A stretch of DNA of 64,000 bases from Actinomycetota bacterium (GTDB lineage Bacteria; Actinomycetota; Aquicultoria; SURF-47), in contig QZJE01000002.1 in assembly GCA_003599235.1 (NCBI GenBank), positions 17,803 through 81,802 on the forward strand, given 5' to 3'. The notes beneath the pieces are model-generated. The model was not told the origin of the DNA. It ran no database searches and worked only from the letters and a program-made list of their open reading frames with translations. How positions within the stretch are numbered: the stretch's first letter is position 1; each line of letters opens with the position of its first letter. Made by a program: the position numbers and the translations under genes. Below, one piece after another: positions 52,166 to 63,400 of the stretch.

Positions 52166-53437
52166 ATGTTCTACAACAAATCCATCTCAGATAACGGCAC
52201 AATTATATTAAGCGAAGAGATTCCTAATGTTCGCTCGGTTGCTTTGGGTATCTGGGTGGGTATCGGTTCCCGTGATGAACCTGAAGAACTTGGGGGTATG
52301 AGCCATTTTTTAGAGCACTTAGTTTTCAAAGGCACCCCTACTTATAATGCGCGCCAGATATCAGAAACATTTGACTCTTTAGGAGCTGAGCTAAACGCTT
52401 TTACAGCTAAAGAAACTACTTGTTTCTACACTAGGCTTTTAGACGAACACTTGCCTAAAGGGTTTGAAGTTTTGGCTGATATGCTCTCCAATCCATCTTT
52501 TAAAGAACAGGATATATTATCTGAGCGACAAGTGGTCTTAGAAGAAATTAGCTTACACGAGGATTCACCCGACGAGCGTATCCATGATCTTTTTAGTAAT
52601 GCTTTGTTTAGTGATCATCCGCTGGGAAAACCCGTTTTAGGGCGGATAGATACTGTTAAAAACTTTAGCCACAAGGATATTGTTAGTTATTACGATAGCC
52701 GTTATGCTCCCCAAAACATGGTTATTGCCGCTGCTGGAAGCTTAAAACATAACGACTTAGTTAAATTAGTTAACCGCCATTTTACTAACAAAAGAAGTTC
52801 GGACTTTAAAAGAAAGTCTTTTGCGCCCGTAGTGGAATCACACTTGATGGCTTATAAGAAAAAAACAGAGCAGGCCCATATTTGCTATGGGACCGAAGGA
52901 CTGTCGGCTAACGATAAGGATAGGTTTATTGTATCTGTACTTGATAATATTTTAGGCGGAGGAATGAGCTCCAGGCTTTTTCAGGAAATCCGGGAAAAAA
53001 GAGGATTGGCATATTCTGTTTATTCTTATCACTCAGTTCACACCGAAACTGGCTCTTTTACCTTATATGCTGGGACATCCCCCAACAAAGCCAAAGAAGT
53101 AATTGCAATTATGCAAGATCAGTTGCAGTTATTGGTTGACGAAAAAGTGGCTACCGAAGAACTCAATCGCGCTAAGCAACACTTAAAAGGGCAGCTGGTT
53201 TTAGGGCTTGAGAGTACCAGCCACCGTATGATGAGGTTGGGGAAGTCGGAGTTAGCCCACGGAGAGATTTTATCTGTAGATGAGTTAATTAATAGAATTG
53301 ATGCAGTAAGCCAAGACGACATTCAAGGTATTGCTAAGCAGTTATTTGTGCCTTCTAAAATGATTTTAACGATAGTAGGCCCTTTTGACATCGAACATTT
53401 TTCAAGCTCAGAGTTCGTTAAGCAAACTACACTCTAG
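52166..53437 (+). CDS. M16 family zinc peptidase (processing-peptidase type)
   Basis: A 423-residue single-half M16 enzyme. Inverted zinc motif HFLEH at residues 47-51, with the downstream Glu in the EETT-like KETTCFYT region. The R/Y pair region GGGMSSRLFQEIREKRGLAYSVYS lies in the second half. Bacterial members following pnp (YmxG type) probably degrade peptides. ATG 52166 is chosen because it starts the conserved MFYNKSISDNGTIIL; the longer TTG frame is repeat-encoded. Confidence 0.94.
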   Translation: MFYNKSISDNGTIILSEEIPNVRSVALGIWVGIGSRDEPEELGGMSHFLEHLVFKGTPTYNARQISETFDSLGAELNAFTAKETTCFYTRLLDEHLPKGFEVLADMLSNPSFKEQDILSERQVVLEEISLHEDSPDERIHDLFSNALFSDHPLGKPVLGRIDTVKNFSHKDIVSYYDSRYAPQNMVIAAAGSLKHNDLVKLVNRHFTNKRSSDFKRKSFAPVVESHLMAYKKKTEQAHICYGTEGLSANDKDRFIVSVLDNILGGGMSSRLFQEIREKRGLAYSVYSYHSVHTETGSFTLYAGTSPNKAKEVIAIMQDQLQLLVDEKVATEELNRAKQHLKGQLVLGLESTSHRMMRLGKSELAHGEILSVDELINRIDAVSQDDIQGIAKQLFVPSKMILTIVGPFDIEHFSSSEFVKQTTL

Positions 53438-53623
53438 TTGCACTTGTGCTTTAATATAGCTACGCGCTTTTCTAATCTATTAAACTGACTACCATTATTT
53501 TTATTCATAATAAGATCTTACTTTTTTGACAACCAATTACAACCGTTCTCACCCAGAGTGCCTATATATAGTAAGCGGAGAAAACCGGTTGTTGGTTGTT
53601 GGAACTTGGTTGTTCGATAAAAA
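53438..53623. other. Intergenic region with promoter-like repeat copy, no gene seen
   Basis: Contains TTGTTGG-type simple repeats near 53588-53614 (complementary to the CAACC words at 53530-53544) and a degenerate copy of the sigma-28-like promoter repeat at 53545-53576. No coding frame is supported. Confidence 0.5.
53545..53576 (+). repeat. Direct repeat copy 1 flanking the HEPN/MNT cassette
   Basis: GTTCTCAC, then GTGCC, then ATATATAGTAAGC occurs here with the same order and near-identical spacing as at 54357-54390. In this copy the -35-like TAAA and the G of GCCGATA are changed (GCCTATAT), so promoter function is doubtful. Confidence 0.6.
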
Positions 53624-53944
53624 CTAAGCAGCAGTAATTTCAATTCCTTCTTTTAAAGCCTCTGAAGCTAAGGATATCTGTTTTGATTTAACCGCAAACT
53701 CTTGAGGGGTATAGCAAATTGCTTCCAGGGTAATATCTGAAGGCCAATACTTATACATTAATGAAATTCTCGTCAGAAAATGAATGTTTTCGAAATCAGG
53801 CGAGACAATAATAAAATCGTAATCGCTGTACTTTAAATAATCTTTCCTTGCTCTTGATCCAAAAAGAATAATTTTATCAATTTTGTAATCTTTTTTTAGG
53901 TTGTTAATAAATTCTTTTATTATCCTATCTTCGATTGAACCCAC
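53624..53944 (-). CDS. mntA: MNT-domain minimal nucleotidyltransferase (antitoxin)
   Basis: A 106-residue DNA-polymerase-beta-like nucleotidyltransferase. GS (29-30), then exactly ten residues, then DYD (Asp41, Asp43) gives the GSX10DXD motif of MntA antitoxins, which AMPylate the HEPN partner and silence it. The third acidic residue may be in ITLEAIC. It follows the HEPN gene on the same strand with a 25-base overlap. A housekeeping nucleotidyltransferase role is less likely given the pairing. Confidence 0.85.
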   Translation of the reverse strand: MGSIEDRIIKEFINNLKKDYKIDKIILFGSRARKDYLKYSDYDFIIVSPDFENIHFLTRISLMYKYWPSDITLEAICYTPQEFAVKSKQISLASEALKEGIEITAA

Positions 53945-54300
53945 TTTAAAACCTCTTTTGCTTTTTCCAAATGTTCTTTTGCTATTCTTTCGTCAAACAT
54001 CTCTGTAGGTTTTCCGTTGGCTGCATCCGGATATCTAGTAGTTATAAATGCCGGATTAATTTCTCTTAAGAAATCTAACATTTCCTCAGATGCATCTAGC
54101 TCTTTACCTAGCTTAATTAGATTATGTGTTTTTGTAGGGATTTCTCTTTTTGTCTCTATATATAGAGCTTTTAAAGCTTTTTCGGCAGATTGCTGTGATA
54201 AAAAAGCGCATATGTAATAAATGCCTGAGTTTAGATTTGACTCTGCGTATTTTAAATCATCTTGTGCTTGTTCATACCATAAACTAGCTTCTTCTCTCAT
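53920..54300 (-). CDS. hepT: HEPN-domain protein (putative RNase toxin)
   Basis: A 126-residue helical HEPN protein. FLSQQSAEKALKALYIE is the typical second helix, and Arg52-x6-His59 (REIPTKTH) matches the RX4-6H RNase motif of HepT toxins. HEPN/MNT pairs act as toxin-antitoxin modules in which MNT AMPylates a HEPN Tyr; TRYPDA is a candidate region but differs from the classic RX4HXY. Start ATG 54300 has no ribosome site; an extended -10 directly upstream suggests leaderless initiation. The pair lies between two copies of a promoter-like repeat. Confidence 0.85.
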   Translation of the reverse strand: MREEASLWYEQAQDDLKYAESNLNSGIYYICAFLSQQSAEKALKALYIETKREIPTKTHNLIKLGKELDASEEMLDFLREINPAFITTRYPDAANGKPTEMFDERIAKEHLEKAKEVLKWVQSKIG

Positions 54301-54307
54301 TAGCTAA

Positions 54308-54316
54308 ATTATAACA
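54308..54316 (-). promoter_or_regulatory. Extended -10 promoter for HEPN/MNT, leaderless candidate
   Basis: On the minus strand TGTTATAAT (perfect -10 with TGn) ends seven bases before the HEPN ATG at 54300, placing the transcription start at about the A of the start codon. Confidence 0.5.
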
Positions 54317-54352
54317 TATGTATATCTAGATAGATTTCTGTCCACAAAAAAC

Positions 54353-54379
54353 TAAAGTTCTCACTCTAGGTGCCGATAT
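54353..54379 (+). promoter_or_regulatory. Sigma-28 (WhiG/FliA) promoter of the giant surface gene
   Basis: TAAA (54353-54356), exactly 15 bases, then GCCGATAT (54372-54379). The published WhiG/FliA consensus is TAAA-N15-GCCGATAA, so 11 of 12 positions and the spacing agree. The -35 also extends as TAAAGTT, as in FliA sites. The predicted start near 54386 leaves a leader of about 36 bases to the ATG at 54422. The only intergenic GCCGATA I noticed in the window. Confidence 0.75.
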
Positions 54380-54394
54380 ATATAGTAAGCAACA

Positions 54395-54408
54395 AAACAG
54401 TACTGTTT
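54395..54408. promoter_or_regulatory. 14-bp perfect palindrome in the leader of the giant gene
   Basis: AAACAGTACTGTTT is fully self-complementary and lies between the predicted transcription start and the ribosome site AGGAA (54409-54413). Possibly an operator or an mRNA hairpin limiting ribosome access. Confidence 0.45.
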
Positions 54409-54421
54409 AGGAACTATGTAC

Positions 54422-57400
54422 ATGGGCACTAAGAGGTTCTTAGGAAACTTCATAGACAGATCAATATCCTCCATTCTTATTTGCTTGCTTGCTTATTCTA
54501 CAATCGCTTTTGCCTTGCCGGCATTAGATCCGCCAGTGGCTTCAGCGGCTTTGGGCCAGACGGTTACCTGGACGACAAAAGGCGACTTTGATTTAGGAAC
54601 GCCTAATTCATATTTATCAAGTTCTGGTGATAATACAGCCGGCCAACCTGACACTGGAACACTAGATGATATTAAGTTAGCTCCTAATGATATAAATACC
54701 GGCAACGGCTCTACGGCTCTTACTGTAAACTATGCAGTGCCCCAGTCCGATTACACTATAAATGGCCAAACTGCAACTCTTAAAGTAGTTCGCGCAAATG
54801 TTTCTACTACCTCAGACTCCGGTCAAGATATTCTCTCAATTGGTACTGTTGCTGATGGAAGTTTTGCAGCTGGTGATAAGGTTTACATCGTTCAGGTTTT
54901 TGGAACAGGTCTTGGAAATCAAGAAGAAGCGACTGTCTTGAATGTTCTTTCTTCTCCGGCACGTCTGCAGCTTTCCGGGAATCTTAACTATACATATACC
55001 AACGATGTCAGCTCTAAAGCCCAGGTTGTTAAAATCAGGCAACATACAAGTTTTACCGTAACTAATAACACTACTCTTACTGTTGGCGGCTGGAATAGTA
55101 CAGATAATCATGGCGGCCTTCTTTTCTTAAAAGCAAGCGCTGGAGTTACCATTGATTCCGGTTCCAAAATTGATTTAACAGGAAAGGGTCTTGAAGGAGG
55201 AGCTCCTAACTCAGATGCTACGGGTAATTCTGGAAAAGGTTTCGGTGGTGGTGGTGGTGGTCAAACTTATACAGATCCTGAGTATGGTTATCAGTATGGT
55301 GGTGGCGGTGGTGGCGGTGGTTATGGTGGAAATGGTGGAAGAGGCGGATATTCTTGCAATGGAACAGGCCCAGGATCAGCAGGTAGTAGTTATAATACTG
55401 TGATTGGGTTAGGTTCAGGCGGTGGCGCTGGCGGCAGCGGTTCTGGGCAATATGGAGGAACAGGTGCAACAGGTGGGGGAGGCCTAAAGATACAGACTTC
55501 CTCTATTAGTCTTTCCGGTCAAATTATGGCTAATGGAAACACTGCAGGTGGAATTGTTTCATATACGCCAGGTGCAGGAGGTGGTGGCTCGGGTGGAAGT
55601 ATATCTATTGCGGCATCTTCTAGCTCAATTAATTTAAGTAACTTATTTAGTAATGGAGGAAATGGCGGAGCTAACGGCGGTGAGTATGGACCTTCAGGTG
55701 GCGGAGGCGCAGCCGGAAGGATAAAGACTCAAGGTGCAACTAGCGGTTCGTCAACCTTGAGTGCCGGAAACCCTGGAAGCAACCTCTATATGGGCACTAG
55801 GGGAGCTGCTGGTACAGTTGCTGCAGATGCTTACTCTATTGTAGCTCCTTATCCTACCTCGGGTACACGTGGAGGGACAGGCGCCTCGGATAGAGGATTG
55901 AAGTTTGATGCCGGAAGCCAAGATAGTGATGCTAGGGCAAAATGGAACTCCTTGTCATTTAATAAAACGTTAAATGTGACAGGCAATAATGCAGTAAAAT
56001 TTGCTATTAGAACTTCAAATAACGGAACTGATTGGACTAGCCTTAAAGGACCAAGCGGAAATGATGTTAATTGGACCAATAACTTCTTTGGACAAAGTAA
56101 TAACGCAGCAGACACTAACCCAATAAATAACAACCTTAACAACATTTCCGCCTCTCGCTATATAGATATATTTGTAAGGCTGGAATCTGATGGTTCAAAC
56201 ACTCCGACTCTCAGCGATGCTACGATAAATTACGATACCATCAATCAGCCTGATGCCGGTAATTTAGAGATAAGAAAAAATGCAGACAGTAGTTTAATAA
56301 TTAACGGATGGGAAAAAGAAAGCACTATTAAATTAAGGCTGAAGAACCTGGATCCAGCAGCTCAGCCGACAGGCAACGGGCTTTCTAATACAGCATCGAT
56401 AAACGGAGAGTTCCAATACAAAATAGGCGCTGGTGGAACTTGGATTGATGCACCGGCAGCAACATACAACAGCGGGAGTAAATATGCTGATACTACGGTT
56501 ACTGGACTATCCCCCGGCAATACATATTATTTTAGAGGCAGAATAAAAGATACTTCAACAGCACCCGCTCAAAACAGAATTTCTGGTTGGACCGATTTCT
56601 CATCCACATTACAAATAGACCAAACGCCACCGACAGGAACTGTTAGTATGGCGGGAGCTTATACTAACGATACAACTCCGGATTTAACCCTTAGCGCCAG
56701 CGATCAAGGAAGCCCTCAATCCGGTGGATTGAAGATGATATTCAGTAACGACGGTGTTAACTTCGGTAATGCAAGTGACCAAGGGTTAGATGGCTCCATC
56801 TCTACCGATTACTCAAGTGACGATTCTCACTGGGTTACTTATGCAACAAGCTATGCTGGTTGGAAATTAGGCCCCTGGCTTACTAGTGCAGATGACGGGA
56901 ATATGACAGTGTACGTTAAGTTCAAAGATGCTGCAGGAAATTTAAGTACTGATAGCCTTCCAATTACAGAAACATTTTCCAATACAACCTATAAAGATGT
57001 CTCAGCAACAACCGCCAATTGGGATACTACTAATGGCTTATTAAAACTGCCCTACACCTATGGCTCTACCCAAAAACCACTATCTACTGACACGCCAGGT
57101 GGACCTAGCAGTGGAGGCGTTAATGTTGCAGGAGGTTATCGTTTTAAGCCTAACTATGATGGGCGAATAGTAGGATTAGGACGATATGCAAATAGCACAG
57201 CAAATACAACTGTAAAGCTATGGTCAGATGCCGGAAGTTTGCTAGGCTCCGTTACGGTACCGGCTGCTTCCAGTTGGCAATTTGCTAATTTTGCTACTCC
57301 CGTCAGTGTCACTGCTAACACGTATTATAGAGTTAGTGTATATACTCCCTCCCCGGGATGGTTTTGGTACAGTGTGACATATCCTCTAAACAGAGGGGAT

Positions 57401-60400
57401 GTTCAAATATCTGGACGTTGTTATGGGACGGGTGATGTATTTCCTAGTACCACTGGTTCTTCCGAGATGGATGGAGTGCCAGATATTGATTTTCAACCAT
57501 TAAATGCCTACCAAACAAGTGTTACTAAGGTCGGACAATCTAGTGATATTTATAGTGGTAGTTTAAGTATAAGCAAAGCTACTTTAACTGCAAACCAGAC
57601 ACCTAATGAGCAAACAATTTCTTATGAGATGACTGCTGATGGGTCGCATTGGGAGTCTGTTACATCAGGAGTGCAAAAAACTTTTAGCTATCCTGGAGCA
57701 GATCTTCGCTGGCGAGCAAACCTATCAACAACTAGCAGTACAACAACGCCAACTGTTGATAGTTTATCTATTAGTTATACTCAGGCACCAGCCTCTGATA
57801 CCATCTATCTCGACACAGCCGCTCCCAGTACTCCACTAACACCAGATTTGGCAACTGCCGATGATACTGGTAGTTCAAGCACGGATAATATTACAAAAAA
57901 TATTACAGGTCTAACGTTTAGCGGGACAGCCGAGCCAAGCTCAATTGTCCAACTCTATGATAGTGGAGTAGCAGTTGGCTCTACAGCTACCGCTAATGTT
58001 ACAACCGGAATCTATAGTATCGATCTAAGCCTGGCAGCAGGAAGCCATAGTATTACAGCTAAGGCAACCGACGCTGCAGGCAATACCTCTAATGTTTCTT
58101 CGGCATTAACGGTATTAGTAGATGCTACCAACCCCACGACCTCGGTCAATGCCGGGAAGAACTGGCTGACTGACACTAGCTGGGAAAGTGGTGGCATGGG
58201 TGGTTGGACCTATCAATACACAGCAAATGGAAGTGGGGCGAACTCATCTGAGAAAGCGTACCAGGGAACCAAGTCATTGAAATTAACAAGAACAGTTGGC
58301 TCTAGTGAAGTGAATGTATATAGATCCTTCTCTAATTTAAAACCTTCAACTCAGTATTATTACTCAGTATATGCTTGGGCAGATACTACAAGTACTGCCC
58401 GTATATTTACTTATTTAGGCTCATCAAATCTATCTCCTGTATATCATACTGGTTCTGGCAAGTGGGAGAGAATGGGCGGTGTTTTTACCACTGATGCTAA
58501 TGGAACCATACAATTGAGGCTTGGGCATGGTTCTACAAGCAACTTGAATTCTGTTTATTTTGACTGTGTCCAGTTAGAAGAATCAGCTTCGTCCACCACC
58601 TATCAAAACGATGCTTACATGGGGCCGAATTTGTGGACTACTACAGGCGCTATTACTGGAACCGCAGCCGATACCGGTGGAAGCGGGATAGATAAATCAC
58701 AGCTAAGCATTAGACAAGGAACGGGCAATTGGTGGAATAATATTTCTAAAGCTTATGATATAACATCAGAAGCAAGCAGCTGGATAGATAAAGGAACCAG
58801 CGGAGCGGCCTCCTGGGATTTTGGCCAGTCAGAGCTAGATAATGATACCAAGTTAGTAGAAGAGACTACATATAATATAAAGAGTAAGACATTAGATATT
58901 GCTGCCAATACCTCATCTGAGGTTACTGATAGTTTTATCTGGGATAAAACTAATCCAACAGCAGCGGTTACCAATAACGGTACTTATTCCAACAGCACTT
59001 GGGCTGCAGTCGGTAGCAAAGTTTATGGAACAGCAACAGACACTTCCGGGGTAAGCAAAGTAGAGGTGTTAATAAAGGCAGGCACTCTTTCATGGAACGG
59101 AGTAGGCTGGGCTACAGGAGATAACTGGGTAGAAGCTACCTCTTATGATGCTACAACTAACAGCTGGTATTATAGTATTATTGCCGATAACTTCTCAGAG
59201 AGTGTTCCTAGCTATACTGCTAAAGTTAGAGCAACTGATGGAGCAGGCAACTATCCTACAAGTAGTGAGCCTTCTAATACCTTCAATTTCGACAAAGGCC
59301 CGCCCTCGGCTTCCAGCATAAGTATTGGTGTAGCTGCTCCTACTTATGCTAACTATTCGACCAGGATGCAGGATATTTATACTATCGGTTTTACTGAATC
59401 TTCTCCAACGAATGCATTTATTGAGATAGCTAATACCGGCTCTAGTGCTACTGCTCCAACCTGGAGCGATACTGCTACAGCCAGTGATAGCGGTTGGGAA
59501 GCTTATCCGGCCACTAACAACATTAGAGCTCTTTGGGACATAACTGCCGGTAACGGTGGAACTGGTCAAGGAACAAAATACGTCTGGACTCGTTATAAAG
59601 ATGCTCTCGGAAATACCTCAATCGATTATTCCGATACTATCATCTACGACACGGTAGCTCCTACAGGCACAATATCTGTTAACTCAGGCGATAGCTATAC
59701 TAATGCTCTGGCAAACACTCTAACCCTATCAGCTAGTGATACTAATGCCGGTACGGGTGGTCCTAGAATGAAGTTTAAAGTGGGTACCGGAAGCTACACT
59801 AGCTTAGAAGACTATGCTACCTCTAAAGCTATTACACTGGAGGCCACCCAAGGAACCCAAACAGTTTATGTGACCTACAGAGATGCAGCTACTAATGACG
59901 CAGAATATTCAGATACCATCTTTGTCGATACCGCTAATCCAACTATTAGCAGCTTAACTTCATCAACTCATACTAATAACTCTAGCTATTTTTCTAACAA
60001 TGACCCAGCCTTTAGCTGGAGCGCAACTGATCCTAATGGAGCATCTGGTTCCGGTATTGCCGGCTACTCTATATCAGTAGACTCGGTACCTGACAATACC
60101 GTTGATCAAACAGGAACTACTAAATCATATACCGACTTAGCCGATGGCACTCATACCTTCTATGTTAAAGCCGTAGATAATGCTGGTAATTCAACTACTG
60201 ATAGCTATGTATTTATAATAGATACAACCAATCCATCTGTTCCCGGAACTCTGGCAGCCGATGGCTATAACGAAACCAGAATAGATTTTAAGTTTAATGC
60301 CTCAACTGACTCTCAAGCTGGCGTTAAGTATTACTATATAGAAAGAGCTAAAATTGGAACCTCAGTACCAGCTCAAGCTTCAACCTGGTACACTGCTGCT

Positions 60401-63400
60401 AACAATGGTACTTTTGCTGCCGAAACAAATGCCACTTACGGCTATATCCAAGTGGCTAAGATAGATGTCACTGATCCGGCTAACCCTACTATTGTCACTG
60501 GCTCTGCTCTAACGACAGAAACTGTTGGTGCTCCCAACGGTAATGAGATTAGCTATTCTTCAGGCAGATATACTTTTAATGACAGAGGGCTAACCGACCA
60601 AAACTATTACTACTACCGTATTAAATCTCAAGACGGCTCTGTTGTAACTTTGCCTTCAACGGTTGGTAACGATTCAGCTCTAGTTTATGCTTATGGTAAA
60701 ACTAATTCAGCTCCGGTTTTATCCGATGTTGTCATAATCCCGGACGATCCCATGGATTTAGGTAGCTTGAGCCGAACAGTTACTGTTTCCTTTAAGTTAA
60801 CTGATGTTGATAACTTAGATGATACAAGGTCTGATTTAAATGACCAAGCAGCTGGAGCCTGGGTTGATATCCAAGATGGCAGTAGCAACTCGCTAAACGG
60901 AAATCCTAATATCAACACTAGCAGCTATAGAACAGTAACAGGTACTAATAATACTACTGATCCCAGGGGCTATACTTATCTATATACTTACGAGATACCA
61001 AATACTTCCCCTTATGGCGTATATGAAGTAACGGTAAGTGCTAAAGATGCAGTGGGAAGCGGAACTCATAATCCTACCAGTTCTGACACTTTCACAGTGT
61101 CTCCAGAAGCCATTGATGTGTGTGCTTCTTCTAACTTCTCAGTTGCAGCCCACTCAGCTTACAAGATTGACGTTAATTGGGAAAACCTAAGAGCTGATAG
61201 AGGAGTATTACCGGCTAATGAAGGTATTGTTGCTTACAAGATTTCGATATCTTCTAATAGTGGAACTACCTGGTCGGACTACAAAACAGTAACCCCGGCT
61301 ACTTATTACAACGCTCATTCTGCAGAATACAGCAATGACGGTAAGTATCATTTTCGTTGGGGAGAAGATGGAGGAACTGATCCTGCTTCGGCAACGGCGT
61401 TAGTTCCTGGAGCAAATTATACCTTTAAGGTAGAGCCCCAAGGATTAAACTCAACGGCTAATGTTGCTTTATCTGGCTCCTATAGAAATACAAATACTCT
61501 TAAACCAGCTCTGCCTCAAAGTCCGATTATTACCAATAACACCAATGGAGCTGACTACAGGCTATTAGTAGCTTGGAGTGTGCCTACTGCGTTAAACGGC
61601 CAGACTACCTTAACAGACATGCCAACTAATGCATTTAGATACCGGGTATATAGAGCAGATACTGACATTTTTACCGGCAATAGCCCAAGAGATTTAACCG
61701 GCACCCAGCTAACAAATGCTAGAAAAGCAGCCAGTTTAGGCGTTACTAATCCGACTGGTGTAGCTGATACTACCAAGCGGTTCTACCTAGATACCGATAT
61801 TACTTCCGGACAAGCTGTAAGCCCAATATATTATGCAGTAACGGCGCTAGATAATAACGATAACGAATCTGACTTTGCAGTAGCTTCTGCCACACCTGAC
61901 TCCGGATATTCTCTAGGAGCCACAACCGTGGATAACATCAAAGTCAATACGGCCACGGTAACCTGGACACCGAATTTCAGGTCTAACTCAGAGGTAATCT
62001 ATCGCATAGTAGGAGATACTTCCTCTAATACAGTAAGCAGAGGAACGATGATAGATGCCGACAATCCTCACACGGTAGTGCTTACCGGTCTTGCTGAAAA
62101 CACCCAGTACGAATACAAAGTTCGCTCCACTGATGCCAATGGTGAGGCTAAGGAGAGCGATGACTGGACAGCTTTTAGCTCTGTAACCGCTAACCTAGAA
62201 GTTGATGCAGCTGATGCCACAGGCTCTTTAAGGACAGCTACAGTTGTTTTTAGCTCTAACAGGCCTAACAGCGAGGTCTATACCGGAACGGTAGAGTACG
62301 GTACCACCACAGGAGTCTATACCGGCTCTGCTACAGCAACTTACTCTACCTTAACAGGAGACTATACCGCCAGCCTAACTAACCTTGATGCATCAACAAC
62401 TTACTATTACAAGGTAACAATAGCTGATGGCTATGATAACTCCGGAGTTAGTGCCGAGCAGACCTTTAATACCATTACTTTTGATGTAGATAATCTAGCC
62501 CCTGTTGGCGGAGCTGAAACTACTAAGCCTAACGAAGCTACCATTACCTGGGATACCGATACGGCATCTGATTCGCAAGTAGAGTACTGGGAAGCAACAG
62601 AAGGAGTAAGTCCTCCTACTGCCAGAAAATCAGCTTATTCAGCTATTCAAGCTACCAGCGGAGCCTCTGGCCACAGTGTCACCATCAGAGGACTAAAGGA
62701 TAATACCTTATACCGCTACAGAGTTAAGTCAGTTGAGGCTGCTTCCTTAGCTGAGACAACAAGCACAAATACCTTTACAACCAAAGACTTTGTTGTAACT
62801 CTTATCGGCCCAGAAGGAGCTGACAGCAATAACAAAGTACCGGATCTTAATCAAGCTACTATCATCTGGGCATCTAATACCAATTGCAATTCCATGATTG
62901 AATATGGAGAAACCACTGATTACGGATATCAGGAAGTAGTCCATAACAGCGATGTCTATCACAGTATGACCCTTAAAAAATTAAGAAGCGGTACTACTTA
63001 CCACTACCGGATAAAAGGAGTAGATGCCTACAACAACGCAGCTGTATCAGGCGACTATACTTTTAAGACAGCTGATTTCAGTCCATATTCTGTGCAAGTA
63101 GATCCTACTTCAAACTCTGCTGTTGTCAGCTGGGTTAATACTCCTAACAGTCTAGCTGATGCTGCTGTTAAATACTGGCCTTTAGATGGCACAGCAGAAA
63201 CTGATGCTAAAACTGAAGGAACTAAAGAGGTTAGCAGGGGAAGACACAGTATAACTATCAGTGATTTAAAACCGGCTACTACTTACAAATTCAGAGTCTA
63301 TAGCTTTGACAGTGATCTCAACCTGGCTATGTCCTCCATAGATACCTTTGAGACCCTAGGACTGCTGGTTACCGATGTTAGTGTAGAAACAGATGTCTCT

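Noticed and set aside
55218..55469. His-rich minus-strand open frame
   Set aside because: It is the complement of the glycine-rich coding segment of the giant gene (Gly codons read as His/Pro-like codons) and has no start signals.
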